A stretch of DNA of 64,000 bases from Manis javanica (Eukaryota > Chordata > Mammalia > Pholidota > Manidae): assembly GCF_040802235.1 (NCBI RefSeq), contig NC_133156.1, positions 184,834,351 to 184,898,350 of the forward strand, given 5' to 3'. A model generated the notes under the pieces. It saw nothing but the letters and a program-made list of their open reading frames with translations, was not told the DNA's origin and did not search any database. Positions 1 to 11,575 of this stretch are shown one piece after another (the first letter of the stretch is position 1; every line of letters starts with the position of its first letter). The position numbers and the translations under genes were made by a program.

Positions 1-1956
1 GAGCATCACAAAGATGCCCATAAAAGCTATCAGGCACTGCCCGCTGCATGAGCAAACCATTCAGAGAGAGGAGAGATACAGAGGAGTGTGATGGGGGGTT
101 GAGCATGTGCAGGATAACTAAAATTAGTTTCCACTCTGAGATCCTCATTTCTGCCTTCTCTGGAATGACTGTCATTACCCACAGTTTTCCCCATACATGG
201 CCCATTCTGAAACCATCCCCTTTCAGAGGTCTAAATGTCAACTGCTCTGAAAAAGCTACTGAAATTCTGATGATGAATGGATGTGTAACATTTCAAACAC
301 ATACTCTGTGGAATCTTGCCACTTTGCCAGAAAGGCAGCCGGGGAGAAAACCATGGTCATAGACTGATGGAAGTCCTTCTTTCTGGCCTTGTAAAGTGAT
401 GCCTGAGATGTCCAGGAGCATTTTTGCGGTTGGTACTTCATTCAGAGACAGAGCTCCAACCTGACCTGGAGTTGTCCAGCCTTCCCCGTGTTGCATGTAG
501 GCAGCCCCACGTCCCACAGAGGTCTGAGGTTGGATTGTTAACGGGCAAATGGAAAAACCCTCTCCCAGAGTCACAGCACAGAGCCCTTCAGAGACCAGCC
601 ATTCTATAGGCACAAAAAAGAAAGGCACGGATTTTCCCTGAAGTTCTCCTTTGGAGGAGACGGCACCTCACATTTGAGGCCTTGCAAAGTCTCATGCTAC
701 AATTACTGTCTCAGTTATTTTCCTTTGACCAATGGAATACTGCTTGGGGAAAAAAATAATCAAGCTTAACATCAGATAGGTATTTATTAGGGTCTTTGTT
801 TGAACTAATAAAATAAAAAAAGCAGCATAGACATTTAACCCAAATTTCATAATTTTGCCTGGAAGTATGCTTCCCAATCGTAACCACTGAATGGTACAAG
901 AAAAAAACAAAGCCTTTTATAGATCAGCTTAAAAAGCTATAACGTAAGTGGTTATTTTAGGGAGGTAATAAATATGTAACTGAGAACAATGGAAAAACTA
1001 ACAGCTGATGTTATCCAAGTTCACGTTTGTGCTTGGGACCAGTTTTCCAGTGAAAGGATGCAGATGGAAGAAAATGCAGGTGTCTTAGCAGTAAGGATGA
1101 TGAGGTCTGGAGGCTGTGCTGAGTGACTGCAAAAGTAGTCACGGGGGTCACTGGTGTTGAAGATTCGTGAGAAGGGTGTGAATGCATTTTTAAAAAAACA
1201 GCATGAAAATGGAAACAACTCTTGGTTCCTATTTTATATAATATTATTTTAAACATATGTATATTAAAATTATTAAATGAAATAATATAAGCAAATATTT
1301 GACTTTTCATCTACAACCTTACAAGATATATATTCAAGATATCCCCCAAATCTACCTCTTTTTTTAATCTTTCGTGAGGAAAATATGGGGACTACCATAT
1401 ATTTGGACCTATATGGGACATAAAAAATATATTTTGTAGATTAATATAGAGAAAAGTCAGGTGTCACATGAGAGAGATTGGATGTCATTGTGTCTACTGT
1501 TGATTCTAATTTTTAAAACATTCTTAGCAAACATTCTATAGAACAATAAAATCTGTATTAAGTGTCTGGAACTATTGAAACCATTAACGAACCTACTAAA
1601 TTTATTGTTCTGATGCCATCCAGCACACTTCTAATTAAAAAAAAAACCTTGCTTATTTCCTCATTCATTTCAGTGTAGACGTGCCTTAAGCGTTAGGCTT
1701 CCATTCTGACCTTCATGATCGCTGTAAGGGGTCTTTGACAAGGGCTGCATCTGGCCAGACTCCTTTCGCCTCTTGTGTTTTGGTTTCCTATTTATATACA
1801 AAGGGTGATTTTTGTCTGTCCTGCTTATTCCCCAGGATTCCTGCGAGGGTCTGATGGCACGACAGTGACCTGAGAGTACTGTACTAGTCAAGCTGTCTTT
1901 CCTTAAATGTAGATATTTTAACAAATTAACAACTGAAATACTCAAAGCGTATGTTT
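1..1956. other. Intergenic, nothing recognised
   Basis: AT-rich unique-looking sequence. I find no exon, conserved protein fragment, structured RNA or repeat family I can name. Short open frames on both strands show no family resemblance. Confidence 0.5.
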
Positions 1957-2039
1957 AGGAAGGGAGGGAGAGAAGACAGAGGAAGGAGGTCAAAGAAGGA
2001 GGAAAGAAACAAGAAGGAAAGGAGGGCAGGTGGGAGAGG
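1957..2039 (+). repeat. Purine-rich (GGAA/GA) low-complexity tract
   Basis: About 83 bases almost entirely A and G, made of irregular GGAAGGAGG-type units. It is a degenerate simple repeat capable of triplex-type structure. No gene is nearby. Confidence 0.8.
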
Positions 2040-2554
2040 CCTCAGCACATCCGCCGTTTCTGAGCCATTTTGTAAAGGCTGTGGGTTTCTCATGGTTCCT
2101 GCTTTGCTTTGCCTCTGCTGCCTCTAATCACCTCAGGCACACCCAGGTAGCTACAAGAGGACAGGTGGGAGGACACCTCATGTTTCTCTGGGGTTTGCAG
2201 ACTTCACTTTCTATCAACTTTATTTTCCTTTTGCACATACAGGATGGAGACTTAGTTGGAGTTCAGGGTCTGCCCTTCTCTTGTTTGGCATATTCTAATG
2301 GCTACCTTAGCCAGCTTACATGAAATGGGCCATTCCAATGAAGGAAACCTTCTAATGAAGTGATAGTTAACTGTGTCACTTTTTTAAAAAGTCATCATTT
2401 TAAAAAGCATTTCGAAGTAGTTTTCAAAAGGGTTTGTTCATAGCTTAAGGCATGATAAAAGGTAAGGAAGATATTACATTTTAAAACAAGATTTTACCTC
2501 AAAGGGAGGATAAATAGGTTCAAAGCTTAGAGCTGAACTGACCCCTACATTCGT

Positions 2555-2700
2555 AAAGTAATGGCAATTATTAGACCTAAGCCTTATTATGTTGAGCACT
2601 ATTATCTCTGTTTATACATGAAAGTAAGGCTTTAAGAAGTTACAAAAGTGGCTAATCAGGACAAGCATCAAGGTTTTCTGACCACAGAGTCACTTTTAAG
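2555..2700 (-). repeat. MIR-like SINE fragment
   Basis: The series TTGAGCACTATTATCTC, AAGGCTTTAAGAAGTTACAAAAG and TTTTCTGACCACAGAGTC follows the reverse of the MIR core order. It is heavily diverged, so this is an ancient copy. Confidence 0.5.
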
Positions 2701-4060
2701 CAGCAGGAAGTCCTATGCTGGATTGTGTCTGATTCTGGACAATACACTTTGAATTGTGTTTTCAAGTCATGATGGTGAAAATAAAATCTCCACAGTTAAA
2801 AAAAAATTTCCAAGGAATAAAAAGAATAGAAACATATTTATAGATTCAATTAACAACTGAAATGGGAATACCACTATGTTGCTAGAGTAAATAAGATTAA
2901 CGATCCTGTAAAGGAGAACCCCGACTGCTTGTGGAGAGCCCTGCGGATGACATCCCAGCGGACGTTTCCTCTTGCAGAGTCCGGAAACCAGCGAGCCGCG
3001 TGTGCTCGGAGCAAGTTTGTGGGCTTGGTTCAGGGCGATGGGAAAGAGTGGGTTGAGGGTAGTGGGGAGGAATGGATGAGAAATTAGCAATACCGGTTTA
3101 AAAGAAGAAGGTGAAGCTCATGTTAAAGAATTTACTGAGTTTACCGAAGACATTCGTTAATTTAATAAAGGTGCTTGACTGAGTGACGCAGGAACCTGGC
3201 ATTTTCATCAGCAACAATTCAGCATGAAAGAACCACTTTCTATGGAGAAATTAACCTCTCATGGGCTCTGTACCAAGGAAAGAATAGTAAGTTGCAAAAG
3301 AAATTAAACAGGAGCCAGTATTTTTCGTTTCCCTGGAAAACCGCCTGTTCCTCTAAGGCTCCGTCCTCTGCTCCCAGGCAGCCTTGTTCACAGCTGTCTG
3401 CTTTTCCCCTCTTCTCACTGGTTCTGTCCACCAAGGACCTTGTCATGCTGTAATGTGACTGGTCCTGGTGCTGCAGGCCGTTTGTCTATTTCCTTCACCC
3501 GTACACATGTTTATGTACTGTCTCAGAGCAGCCACAATATTTGCCATCATCCCTGTGATTCTGTGGGCCCATTGTGCCCCAGAGTTGACAATATTCAATG
3601 TAGAGGTGACTTAGTAACTGTGGAAAAGACCCTAGCTTACTTGTGTAGACTGGTTAAGATTCTAAAGGGGTTGCTTAAAACTTGGGTTACACTTTTCTGA
3701 ATTTTATAGAGGGAAATGGTATGTTTTACTGACATTCACAAATGTTCAGATTTATATGTGTGTTGAACTGTATTGCTAAGTCAAAATTCAGGAGCCCACA
3801 GTGCTTCACACAGACTTGATATACATTATTACTACTAGACTTGATAGTAATGTGAACTTCAGTTTTGGCACCTCCAGCTGCCTCCCGGACAGGCTGACCT
3901 GCTGTCCCATTTTCAGTTCAAGTGTGCCTAGCTAAAAATCTCCACCACGAAACAAACCACTCCTCAGATCCCCAGTTTTCCAATTTTTATCTTCTAAATA
4001 AACAGTGAGTTAGGAGTCACTGTTTACATGTCCTGAGCATCATCTCACTTTACCCTCAGA
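2701..4060. other. Intergenic, small CpG cluster only
   Basis: No gene was found. A short patch at about 2940-3015 carries several CpG dinucleotides (around GCGGATGAC, CCAGCGGACG, GCGAGCCGCG), unlike its CpG-poor surroundings, but it is far too short for a CpG island. Confidence 0.4.
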
Positions 4061-4215
4061 GGCTTGGGCTCCAAAGTCAGACTTCCTGGATTAAAATCCT
4101 GGTTCTACTACTGAGTACATATTCTGCAATAGGCATATTTTGCTCCGTGAGCCTTGGGTTCCTGGAGTGCAAAACAATGGCTGTCTTGTGGAACAGGGAG
4201 AATTGGAGGGCTCAC
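4060..4215 (+). repeat. MIR SINE
   Basis: GGGCTCCAAAGTCAGACTTC, then TGGATTAAAATCCTGGTTCT and GAGCCTTGGGTTCCTGGAG follow the MIR consensus (tRNA-like B box, then the CTCAGTTTCCTC core). Diverged. Confidence 0.75.
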
Positions 4216-4559
4216 TCATGCCATAAGTCAGTGCACCAGCAGACATGTGGTGGCTGCCGTGTTTGCTGCTGGTTGTTATTATTACTATCAAGTCATCAAC
4301 AGCCCTGCCCCACCCTTGCAGTCACTTCACTCACCAGATGACGTTGCCTCGTACTTCCCAGAGGAGATGGAGGATGTTAGGTATGAAGTTCCTCCACTTC
4401 TCCTACAACCTCAAATGTGGCTGCACCTCCACCCATCTCTCCCTCTCCCTCCATCATAGACAAAGGCCTTCCCCTTCCTGTGTCTTCTCCTCCACTGCTT
4501 CCCAGCTGCACACACCCCCTCGCCCATCGTGTTGGCCCCTCTCGGGGGTGTAGAGCAGT

Positions 4560-4785
4560 GTTGCAGTGGATTTCTGGACTGTGGAACTGAGCAGAGCTGG
4601 AGTCAATCTTGGATTTTCCTCTTCCTGCCTCTCTGTCCAGCCTCTTGGGCTATAAAATGGAGACGATAGCACCTGGGTTGAAGGGTTTGGGGGAAAATTA
4701 GATGAGATAGTGACCATAAGGCCAGGGGCTCAGTGTCTGGCACAGGGTAGGACCTGAGCTAATGGAAGCTTCTTATTGCGATTGC
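4560..4785 (+). repeat. MIR SINE
   Basis: The segment contains TATAAAATGGAGACGATAG, AATTAGATGAGATAGTGA and CAGTGTCTGGCACAGGGTAG, in MIR consensus order. Confidence 0.65.
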
Positions 4786-5594
4786 TCTATCTGCTAGCTC
4801 TGCCAATGCTGGGCCTTGCCCTGCCAGCCCAGTGCCACTGTGCATTACACAGTGTCGGTGCTTAATAAACATTTGTTCTGGTGCTGGTGGTGAAGGATGA
4901 ATTATTAGCCATGATAAGTTGTCTCTGGCTGGGGCTCAAGATTCCTGACTCCTCAGAGCACTGCCTGATATCACTACCACGAGCTCCAGAGAGCAACGTT
5001 TATGCAGCAGGGGGATGCTCCAGGCAAAAATCATATTATTTCTAGGAGGATTTTGCCCCAAACATAATGTATCCTCCTGATGAGCTGGACTGGCCTGGCC
5101 AGAGGAACGCTTTTTCCCTTGGCTACACACTGGCTCAAAGCTTCGAACCAAAGGGCTCTGAGGGCAGCAGCAGTCTTCTTATCTCTCTGAGGCCCGTGCT
5201 TCAGTCCCTTTGGGAAGAAAAACAACCCCTACAGAAAACACAGTAAGGAAAGAAGGGGTCTAGGGCCCCTCATCCTGAAGGCCTGGGCAGGAAGAGGTGG
5301 TTGGAAAGTACGTGCCCTCCCAAGGGGAGGATACCCAGAGCCTTCTTGCCTCCTCATCCACCAAGTTTCCCATGCGTTAACCCCTGGCCAGTATCCCCAA
5401 AACACCTATTCCAAGAGATGTGAGCACTGTTGGGGATTAGAACACAGCAGCAGTTTTGAGGAAGAATGGGGGGACATTTAAGGAAGTTAGCATCCTTAAA
5501 CACAGATTTCTTTGATCTTCAAGGCTCTTTCTCTGTACAGTTCTACCTAAACCCAAGGCAGACAAATATGTGATGCTGTCATGTCAAAAATGCG

Positions 5595-5725
5595 TTCTTC
5601 TGTTTATTGGTTCATTGAGCATGTATTATGTGCCAAACTGGGTTCCAGGGATAAATGAATGGAACACAGCCTCTGCCCTCAAGTTGTCCATGGTATTTGA
5701 GAAGACAGGCATTCTATCCTTATCT
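5595..5725 (-). repeat. L2 LINE 3' end fragment
   Basis: TTGGTTCATTGAGCATGTAT, TATGTGCCAAACTGGGTTCC and CTCTGCCCTCAAGTTGTCC match the reverse of the L2 3' UTR. Confidence 0.65.
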
Positions 5726-7465
5726 TGGGGAAGCTGATACAACTCACAAGTATGTCAACCATGCAACAGAGAATGATCATTCTTGTGCCTGAAATAACAG
5801 CTTGGGAATGCATATTTTGGAATTCTTTTTATCACAAATGTGGTCATTTGGTTTTATTACAGAGTTCGCTTGGGTGTTATCATCTTAGCTGAGCCAATGT
5901 GCGGAAAGAGTGGCAGAATCAGGTGGCTGCAGAAACTGCTTTAAACCAAGTCCTACATTTTTCTATTATTCAGCTGTCCAAGCTTCATTTAGCTGTCTAG
6001 TTGGCTATTTAAAAAATTCTGTTGTGATCCTTTTATCAGAATTCCTTTTTGTTTCTGTTAGCAATCCCAACTGCACAAAATCCCCAGAGGTAACTAACCA
6101 TTAAGTTCTAAACACAAAGCCTTGATAGATAATTCATTACTAATAGTTTTGAAGGACCTGAAGGACTATGTAAGTGGCTTTGGTCCCCTGGACTTGCACA
6201 CAATGTAAATTGCATTAGAACAAGCTTAATTGAAGGCGCTTATCTAAAATTCACTCTGTCATTTTCTAGCCATATATTCACATTGCTCTGGAAGGGTTAC
6301 TTCAGCAGAATTGCTCTCTTATGACATCATATGATTAGATGGGAACTTGACTCTGTAACCTGACCTTTTTCTATTGAAGGGAAGGAAGAAAAAGAGATTT
6401 TTCTTGGGGGTAGCTAAGCTTTTTAAAACAAAAGTGACCATCACTTTGTTTAGGCACCAGAAGTTCAATTCTGTAAATACATTTGCTATTCCAACATTAC
6501 CTAAAACCAAAGATTATTCATGGCTTCAAGTTTCTTTTTTTTCTTTGTTGTATGCATGACATTTAATGAAGATGGGTCACATGTAGACCGTGATTTCACA
6601 AGGAAATGTATGATGCTCAGCAACAGTTCTGTCACGGCACACTTCAGCTATCGCTCTGATACGGAAGACCTTCTCCAAGAAGCCCTTTTGGCATGCAACC
6701 TTCTGAACCTGTCAAGTGAAAGTAGTCAGCAGAGTGGCTGCCCACTGATAAGGCAGGTCTCAGGTATTTCTCTCTCCTTCCTTCTCTTTTCCTGCAGAGT
6801 GTCTGAGGCCAGCTGGGCTGACTTCTGGTGTTCCTTCCAACATTGAGAGTCAACAATTCTCCATGCCAGGATTTGCCTCAATGGATCATGAAACTGGGGA
6901 ATAAGGGGTTACTTTTGTAACATATAGTTATACATTCTCAGACTATGACAATGACATTCACAGACTGATTTGTCTGAGATGAGTTTTTAAAAAATAAACC
7001 GGTTTCCTTTTCTTGTAGGTATTCATCCTCTTGTCATAGTCACATTCCAAGTTCAATGTATCATGGGTGTGGTCTGCCTTGACCTTGCAGCTCTCTAGGG
7101 AAGGGCCCGGTGGTGACATCTCAGAGAGTGAATGTGTTCTGGTCCCCAAAAATGTATGTAGATTTAAAATTCGACAGACAGAGTGACTGTATTTTCTTAA
7201 TGAAAACAAGAAAGGGGACTCATGTTTTACCTGTCCTTCTGGGAAAAAGGGACAGAACATTCGAAATTGGAACTACTCTACGAAATCTAAAAATGTTAGA
7301 GGGTTCATTCAGCCTTTAGAAAAAAACATATTAACAGCTAGTACAGAGAAGCCCATCATTCTATGCCTGATCTATGCCTATGACCATGCAGTCAAGGTTT
7401 ATACCATGTCTTGTGCATCTTCTCAGAGTCCAACTATATGATCATCAGTCTAACAAAGGCTGTTC
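5726..7465. other. Intergenic, nothing recognised
   Basis: AT-rich sequence without exon-like blocks or named repeats. A short open stretch around 6520-6846 has no recognisable family and no splice context. Confidence 0.4.
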
Positions 7466-7469
7466 AGAC

Positions 7470-7655
7470 AAATCAGAGGGAACAGTGGCAAGGGGATGAG
7501 TTCAAATCTAAGTTTCCCTAGTCATGTGACCTTGGGGTGATTCATTTAATCATTTGAATCTCAGTTCATCTGTAAAATGGGGAGACCAGTGCCCCCTTAC
7601 AGAGTGAGGCTTAGATAATAGGTGCAAAATGGTTGCCATGCAGTAGGACTCAGTG
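7470..7655 (+). repeat. MIR SINE
   Basis: GTCATGTGACCTTGGGGTGA, CATCTGTAAAATGGGGAGAC and CAGTAGGACTCAGTGT follow MIR order. The CATCTGTAAAATGGG core is well kept. Confidence 0.8.
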
Positions 7656-8524
7656 TAGGACCCTAGCTTTATTCCCCTCCCATTCCATATTAACATGTTT
7701 GGAAAGCCCAGAAGACATACCCTTCATGGCTGCTTATGGAACTGGAGTCAAAGCAAATCTACTAATTTCTATCTGTGAAATAACTGCATTTATTCACATC
7801 TCTTAGTTTTTCTTCTGAGCTACTTTCCAGATCTGAGTGTCTTGTGAGGCGTGAATGGCAGCTTATCTTGCTGAGAGTGTGGAATAAACTCTTAGCAGCC
7901 TCTGGTGTTAAAGGGCTTGACTTATCTCAGCGTGGTGGCAGCGTGCCCTGGCTGGGTTTGCTCCTTTGTCTTTGCACTCCTATGGTTGCTTAGCACAGCT
8001 GTCAAACACCTCTAGTGATTCTAAGAGCACGTTGATGGACAGTCTATTCCACTCCTAGGACATCCTAGGTCAGTGGGCATTTTCATTTTTAGCATGTACA
8101 ACTTAAGAAGCACATGCCAGAAAAGATTTTGTTAGCTTTAAAGAACTATGAAAATGTTACTTACAATACAGATAATGTAATCTTCTGTGACATGTAGAGC
8201 TTGCCTCACTTCAAGAATAAATGTGTTTCTAAAAGGAAGGTAACAAACTCCATTTGAAATGTAATTGGGAAGCTCATTATTCCAAAGAATTCTTGTGGTG
8301 CTTTCTCTAAAGCTAATTATAATACTATTTTGCTACTTTGGAGTTTGATAGATAATATTAATTTATATGATTTTTCTAAGTGTAGGCTTTTTTGAGCAAA
8401 GTTGGGTAGGGTAATTATCTCTTTCTTATCTTCTAGAATTGGAGATAGCATATGAGGTGCTAGTTCTGAGGATAAAAGAAGCCCTTCTCTCGGGACTTCT
8501 CCCAAGGGCCTCTATGTCACCAAG

Positions 8525-9065
8525 ACAAAGGTCAAAATTGATCTTTTATATTAAGCCCTTAATCCATCTAGATATGATTTTTGCAAGAACAGTGGAGTAG
8601 GCAATCAATATTTCCAATGACTCTCACACCAGTTATCAAATCATGTTTTTCACCTCACCTACAATGGTAGCTATGATATATCAATTTTTCATATTTTTTA
8701 GTCTTTTCCTAGGCTTTTTTCTGTTTTGATCTATACTTACAACACTGTTGTTATTGTAACTGATTTTTAATAGGTCTTAATATTTGGTAAGAAAAGTTTC
8801 CCATCTAATTCTCTAAGAACACATTACTATTCTTAATCCCTTCCTCCTGCATACAAATTTTAGGATCATGTTTTGAACTTCTATTACAAGTCTTAATAGT
8901 AATGTAATTGAAATTTTATTGAATCTGTATATTGATTTGGGGTTACTGACATCTTTATTATATTGTCTTCCTACCCATGGACTTGGAATGTTGCTGTATT
9001 TGCATAGGTCTCCTTTCCAGCCCTTCAGTACATTTTTGTTTTGCTTTCCATGGGTTAAATAATGT
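8525..9065 (-). repeat. L1M LINE fragment (ORF2 region, antisense)
   Basis: TTGAATCTGTATATTGATTT followed by GTCTTCCTACCCATGGACTT is the reverse of the conserved late ORF2 segment of L1. Upstream text such as CATCTAGATATGATTTTTGC also fits. It is old and diverged. It adjoins a plus-strand L1 3' piece, which suggests a 5'-inverted insertion. Confidence 0.75.
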
Positions 9066-9214
9066 ATTGTAAAGTTGTGGGAACCAACACAATACTTTAA
9101 AATAGTGCTTGCTTCCCAACCCAAACTGTGCCTTTTGACCAGAAGACTATCTTATGCTCTGTTGCAGATCCCAGCAATGAATGGGGAAGGCAATAGAAGG
9201 GAGAGCCTCTGAGC

Positions 9215-9600
9215 CTCAACCAGAGCCCTCAGTGTCAACCAACACAAGTGTTGGCAAGGATGTGGAACAGCAAGAACTCCTCTTGGGAAGAACAGAATTG
9301 GAAAAGCCATTTGGGAAAATATTTTGGCAATAAGATTATTGATAGTAGCACTGTATATAATAGGGAAAAAGGCATGCAAGTGCTTGTCAATAGCATAATG
9401 AACAGATCAATCTTTATACATTTATAAAACCAATAACAATGCAATAGTGAAAACCAATGAACTATATAGTTACATGCATCAATACGTGTGCATCAGAAAA
9501 CATTCTGTTGAATGTAAAAAAAACTAGTGATGCAAGAATCCATTATAGCATGATTCAATTTATATATAAGTTAAAGCTAAGCTATAATTCTTAGGGATTT
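9215..9600 (+). repeat. L1M LINE 3' fragment (sense)
   Basis: TGTTGGCAAGGATGTGGAAC, then AAGCCATTTGGGAAAATATT, ACTGTATATAATAGGG and ATTATAGCATGATTCAATTT follow the 3' part of L1M ORF2 and its UTR. Confidence 0.75.
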
Positions 9601-10034
9601 GTTCTTATATAGTAAAATTATAAAAATGTGACAGATTGATTAGCAGGATTCAGTCTAGTAGTCATCTGCCAACCTCTGTTGGGGAAGAGACGAATTGGGA
9701 AGCATTATACTGGAGCTTTTAAAGATACTGGTCTTTTCTGCTTTTTAAACTCAGTGGTTGGCACATGGGATGTCTGTTTTATTATTGTCTCAAATTTTTT
9801 ATAGACTATATAAACATTTTGTGTATATGGTAATAAAACTTTAGAATGGTGAATTAATTCTTTGCAAATTTTTAATGAGTAGTATATTATGGTATATAAA
9901 CCAATCTAGAAATATAAAGTGTATCTAAAGAAAATGCATGCATACTTTAATGACAAATATTTATTTTAAATGGTATTTATGATTTTATGATATTATTATA
10001 AGTAATCTAAGGAAGAAAATATTTGAATATTTGC

Positions 10035-10680
10035 TATGATTTATTCCTTTAATGACTATTTATTAACTGCTAAGTACCAAATGAAGTTCTAGGCATTTAT
10101 GATACATCAGGGGACAAAACTAGGATTCTTGCCATTGTAGATCACAGATTCTAGCTATAGGGTGGATGGCAGAGCTACAGACAGAAAACAATGAGCCTCC
10201 TATACTAATAAATTGTATCTTACGTTGGGAGGTGATGAGTACACACTAGAGCAAGGTCAGTAAGCTCTGGATTACTTGACAGGTTGCCATTTTGAACAGG
10301 GTGGTCAAGGTGGCTTCACTGAGTTACTTCTGAGGAGAGACTTGAAGTGGGTTAGAGAGTGACCGTGTGGATTTTAGAGGGAAGGTTTTTTTCAGGCAAA
10401 GGGAAGAGCTGAGCACAGCCCCGAAGGTGGGAACCTGCACAGGATGTTTAAGGAATAGCAAGGAGGCCACTGGGGCTGGAGTGCAGTTAGCAAGTGGCGA
10501 TGGTGTCTGTGAGGCAGTGGAGGCCGTGAGGACTTTGGTAAGACTTTGTCGCTGGTGAGGAAAGGAGTGATGCCCTAACATCGTGTCAGGCTCCTGATGT
10601 CCCGTTGAGAACAGGCAGTTAGGAGGGGAGACAGAAACAGTTCGTAGCCTGTTGCTGCAATCCAGATGAGGGGATGAGGC
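10035..10680 (-). repeat. L2 LINE fragment (antisense)
   Basis: It starts like a reversed L2 tail (ACTATTTATTAACTGCTAAG, AGTTCTAGGCATTTATGATA) and continues through GGGTGGTCAAGGTGGCTTCA, GGAATAGCAAGGAGGCCACT and GCTGCAATCCAGATGAGG, the reversed L2 3' region, over about 650 bp. Confidence 0.7.
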
Positions 10681-11089
10681 AAAAACTACTAGTCTCTGTG
10701 TATTTCTGAAATTCGTGGCGTTCTATGGAGAATAAACATTATTTGACCACTCCACATTTTCTCTTTCTCTGACCCACATTTCAAGTAAGCAAATATATTA
10801 ATGAGGGCTCTCAATCTTAGAATATGTTGACAGTTGTATTTAAAATCTAAATATCCAATGTCCTTAAATTTCATTAAAATTTTAAGTTTTCCTTTACTAC
10901 TTTAAAAATCCTCTAACAAGATTATGGAACATGTACCCAGTGGAATTAGGCAACTACTATAATTAACAGTTATGAAGACTAGGTGGCGACATGAAGAAGC
11001 CTGAAGATGGAATATTCAGTGAAAAAAAGCAAGATGCAAAGTTGTGTATTTGTGTATTGTGTATTTGTATATGATGATTGGGAAAAAAG

Positions 11090-11575
11090 TGCCCATCACC
11101 TCCTCATTGGCCTCCCTCTGCTTACTCTTGGACCTCATTGCCTCTAACTCTCCCCAGGCTCAATTTTCTATAGCCATCCTGACCTTTGCACTGATGCTTA
11201 TGCCTCCCAACTGTGCTGTCACTTCAGAGTCTTTGCATGGGCTGTTCCCTCTGATTGCAATGCTTTTCCTTCATGGGCCTGCATGGCTGACTCCCTCACC
11301 TCCACCAGGGAGGCCCTCCCTGATCTTGACAGTAGAATACCAACTTCTCCACTTTGGTACTTCCTGTCCTCTTACTTTGGTTTGTTCTTTCCACTGTACT
11401 GATCACTCTCCAAAGATTCTCCATTTTACTTGTATGTTGGTTTATTGTCTCTCTTCCCCTGACTGGATACTAAACTCCACAAAGTCAGGGGCATGGTCCA
11501 TTTTCTTCAGGTTTTGATTTTTTGAACAGTACCTGGCACAGAGGAAGAAATCTTGTTGAATGAAAAACTATTACA
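11090..11575 (+). repeat. L2 LINE 3' fragment (sense)
   Basis: CTTTGCATGGGCTGTTCCCT, GGGAGGCCCTCCCTGATCTT, CTAAACTCCACAAAGTCAGG and AGTACCTGGCACAGAGG match the L2 3' end in order. A 157-codon open frame across it is a by-product of the repeat. Confidence 0.8.

Noticed and set aside
11044-11517. 157-codon open frame on the plus strand
   Set aside because: It lies across an L2 3' end, has no domain and no splice or promoter context.
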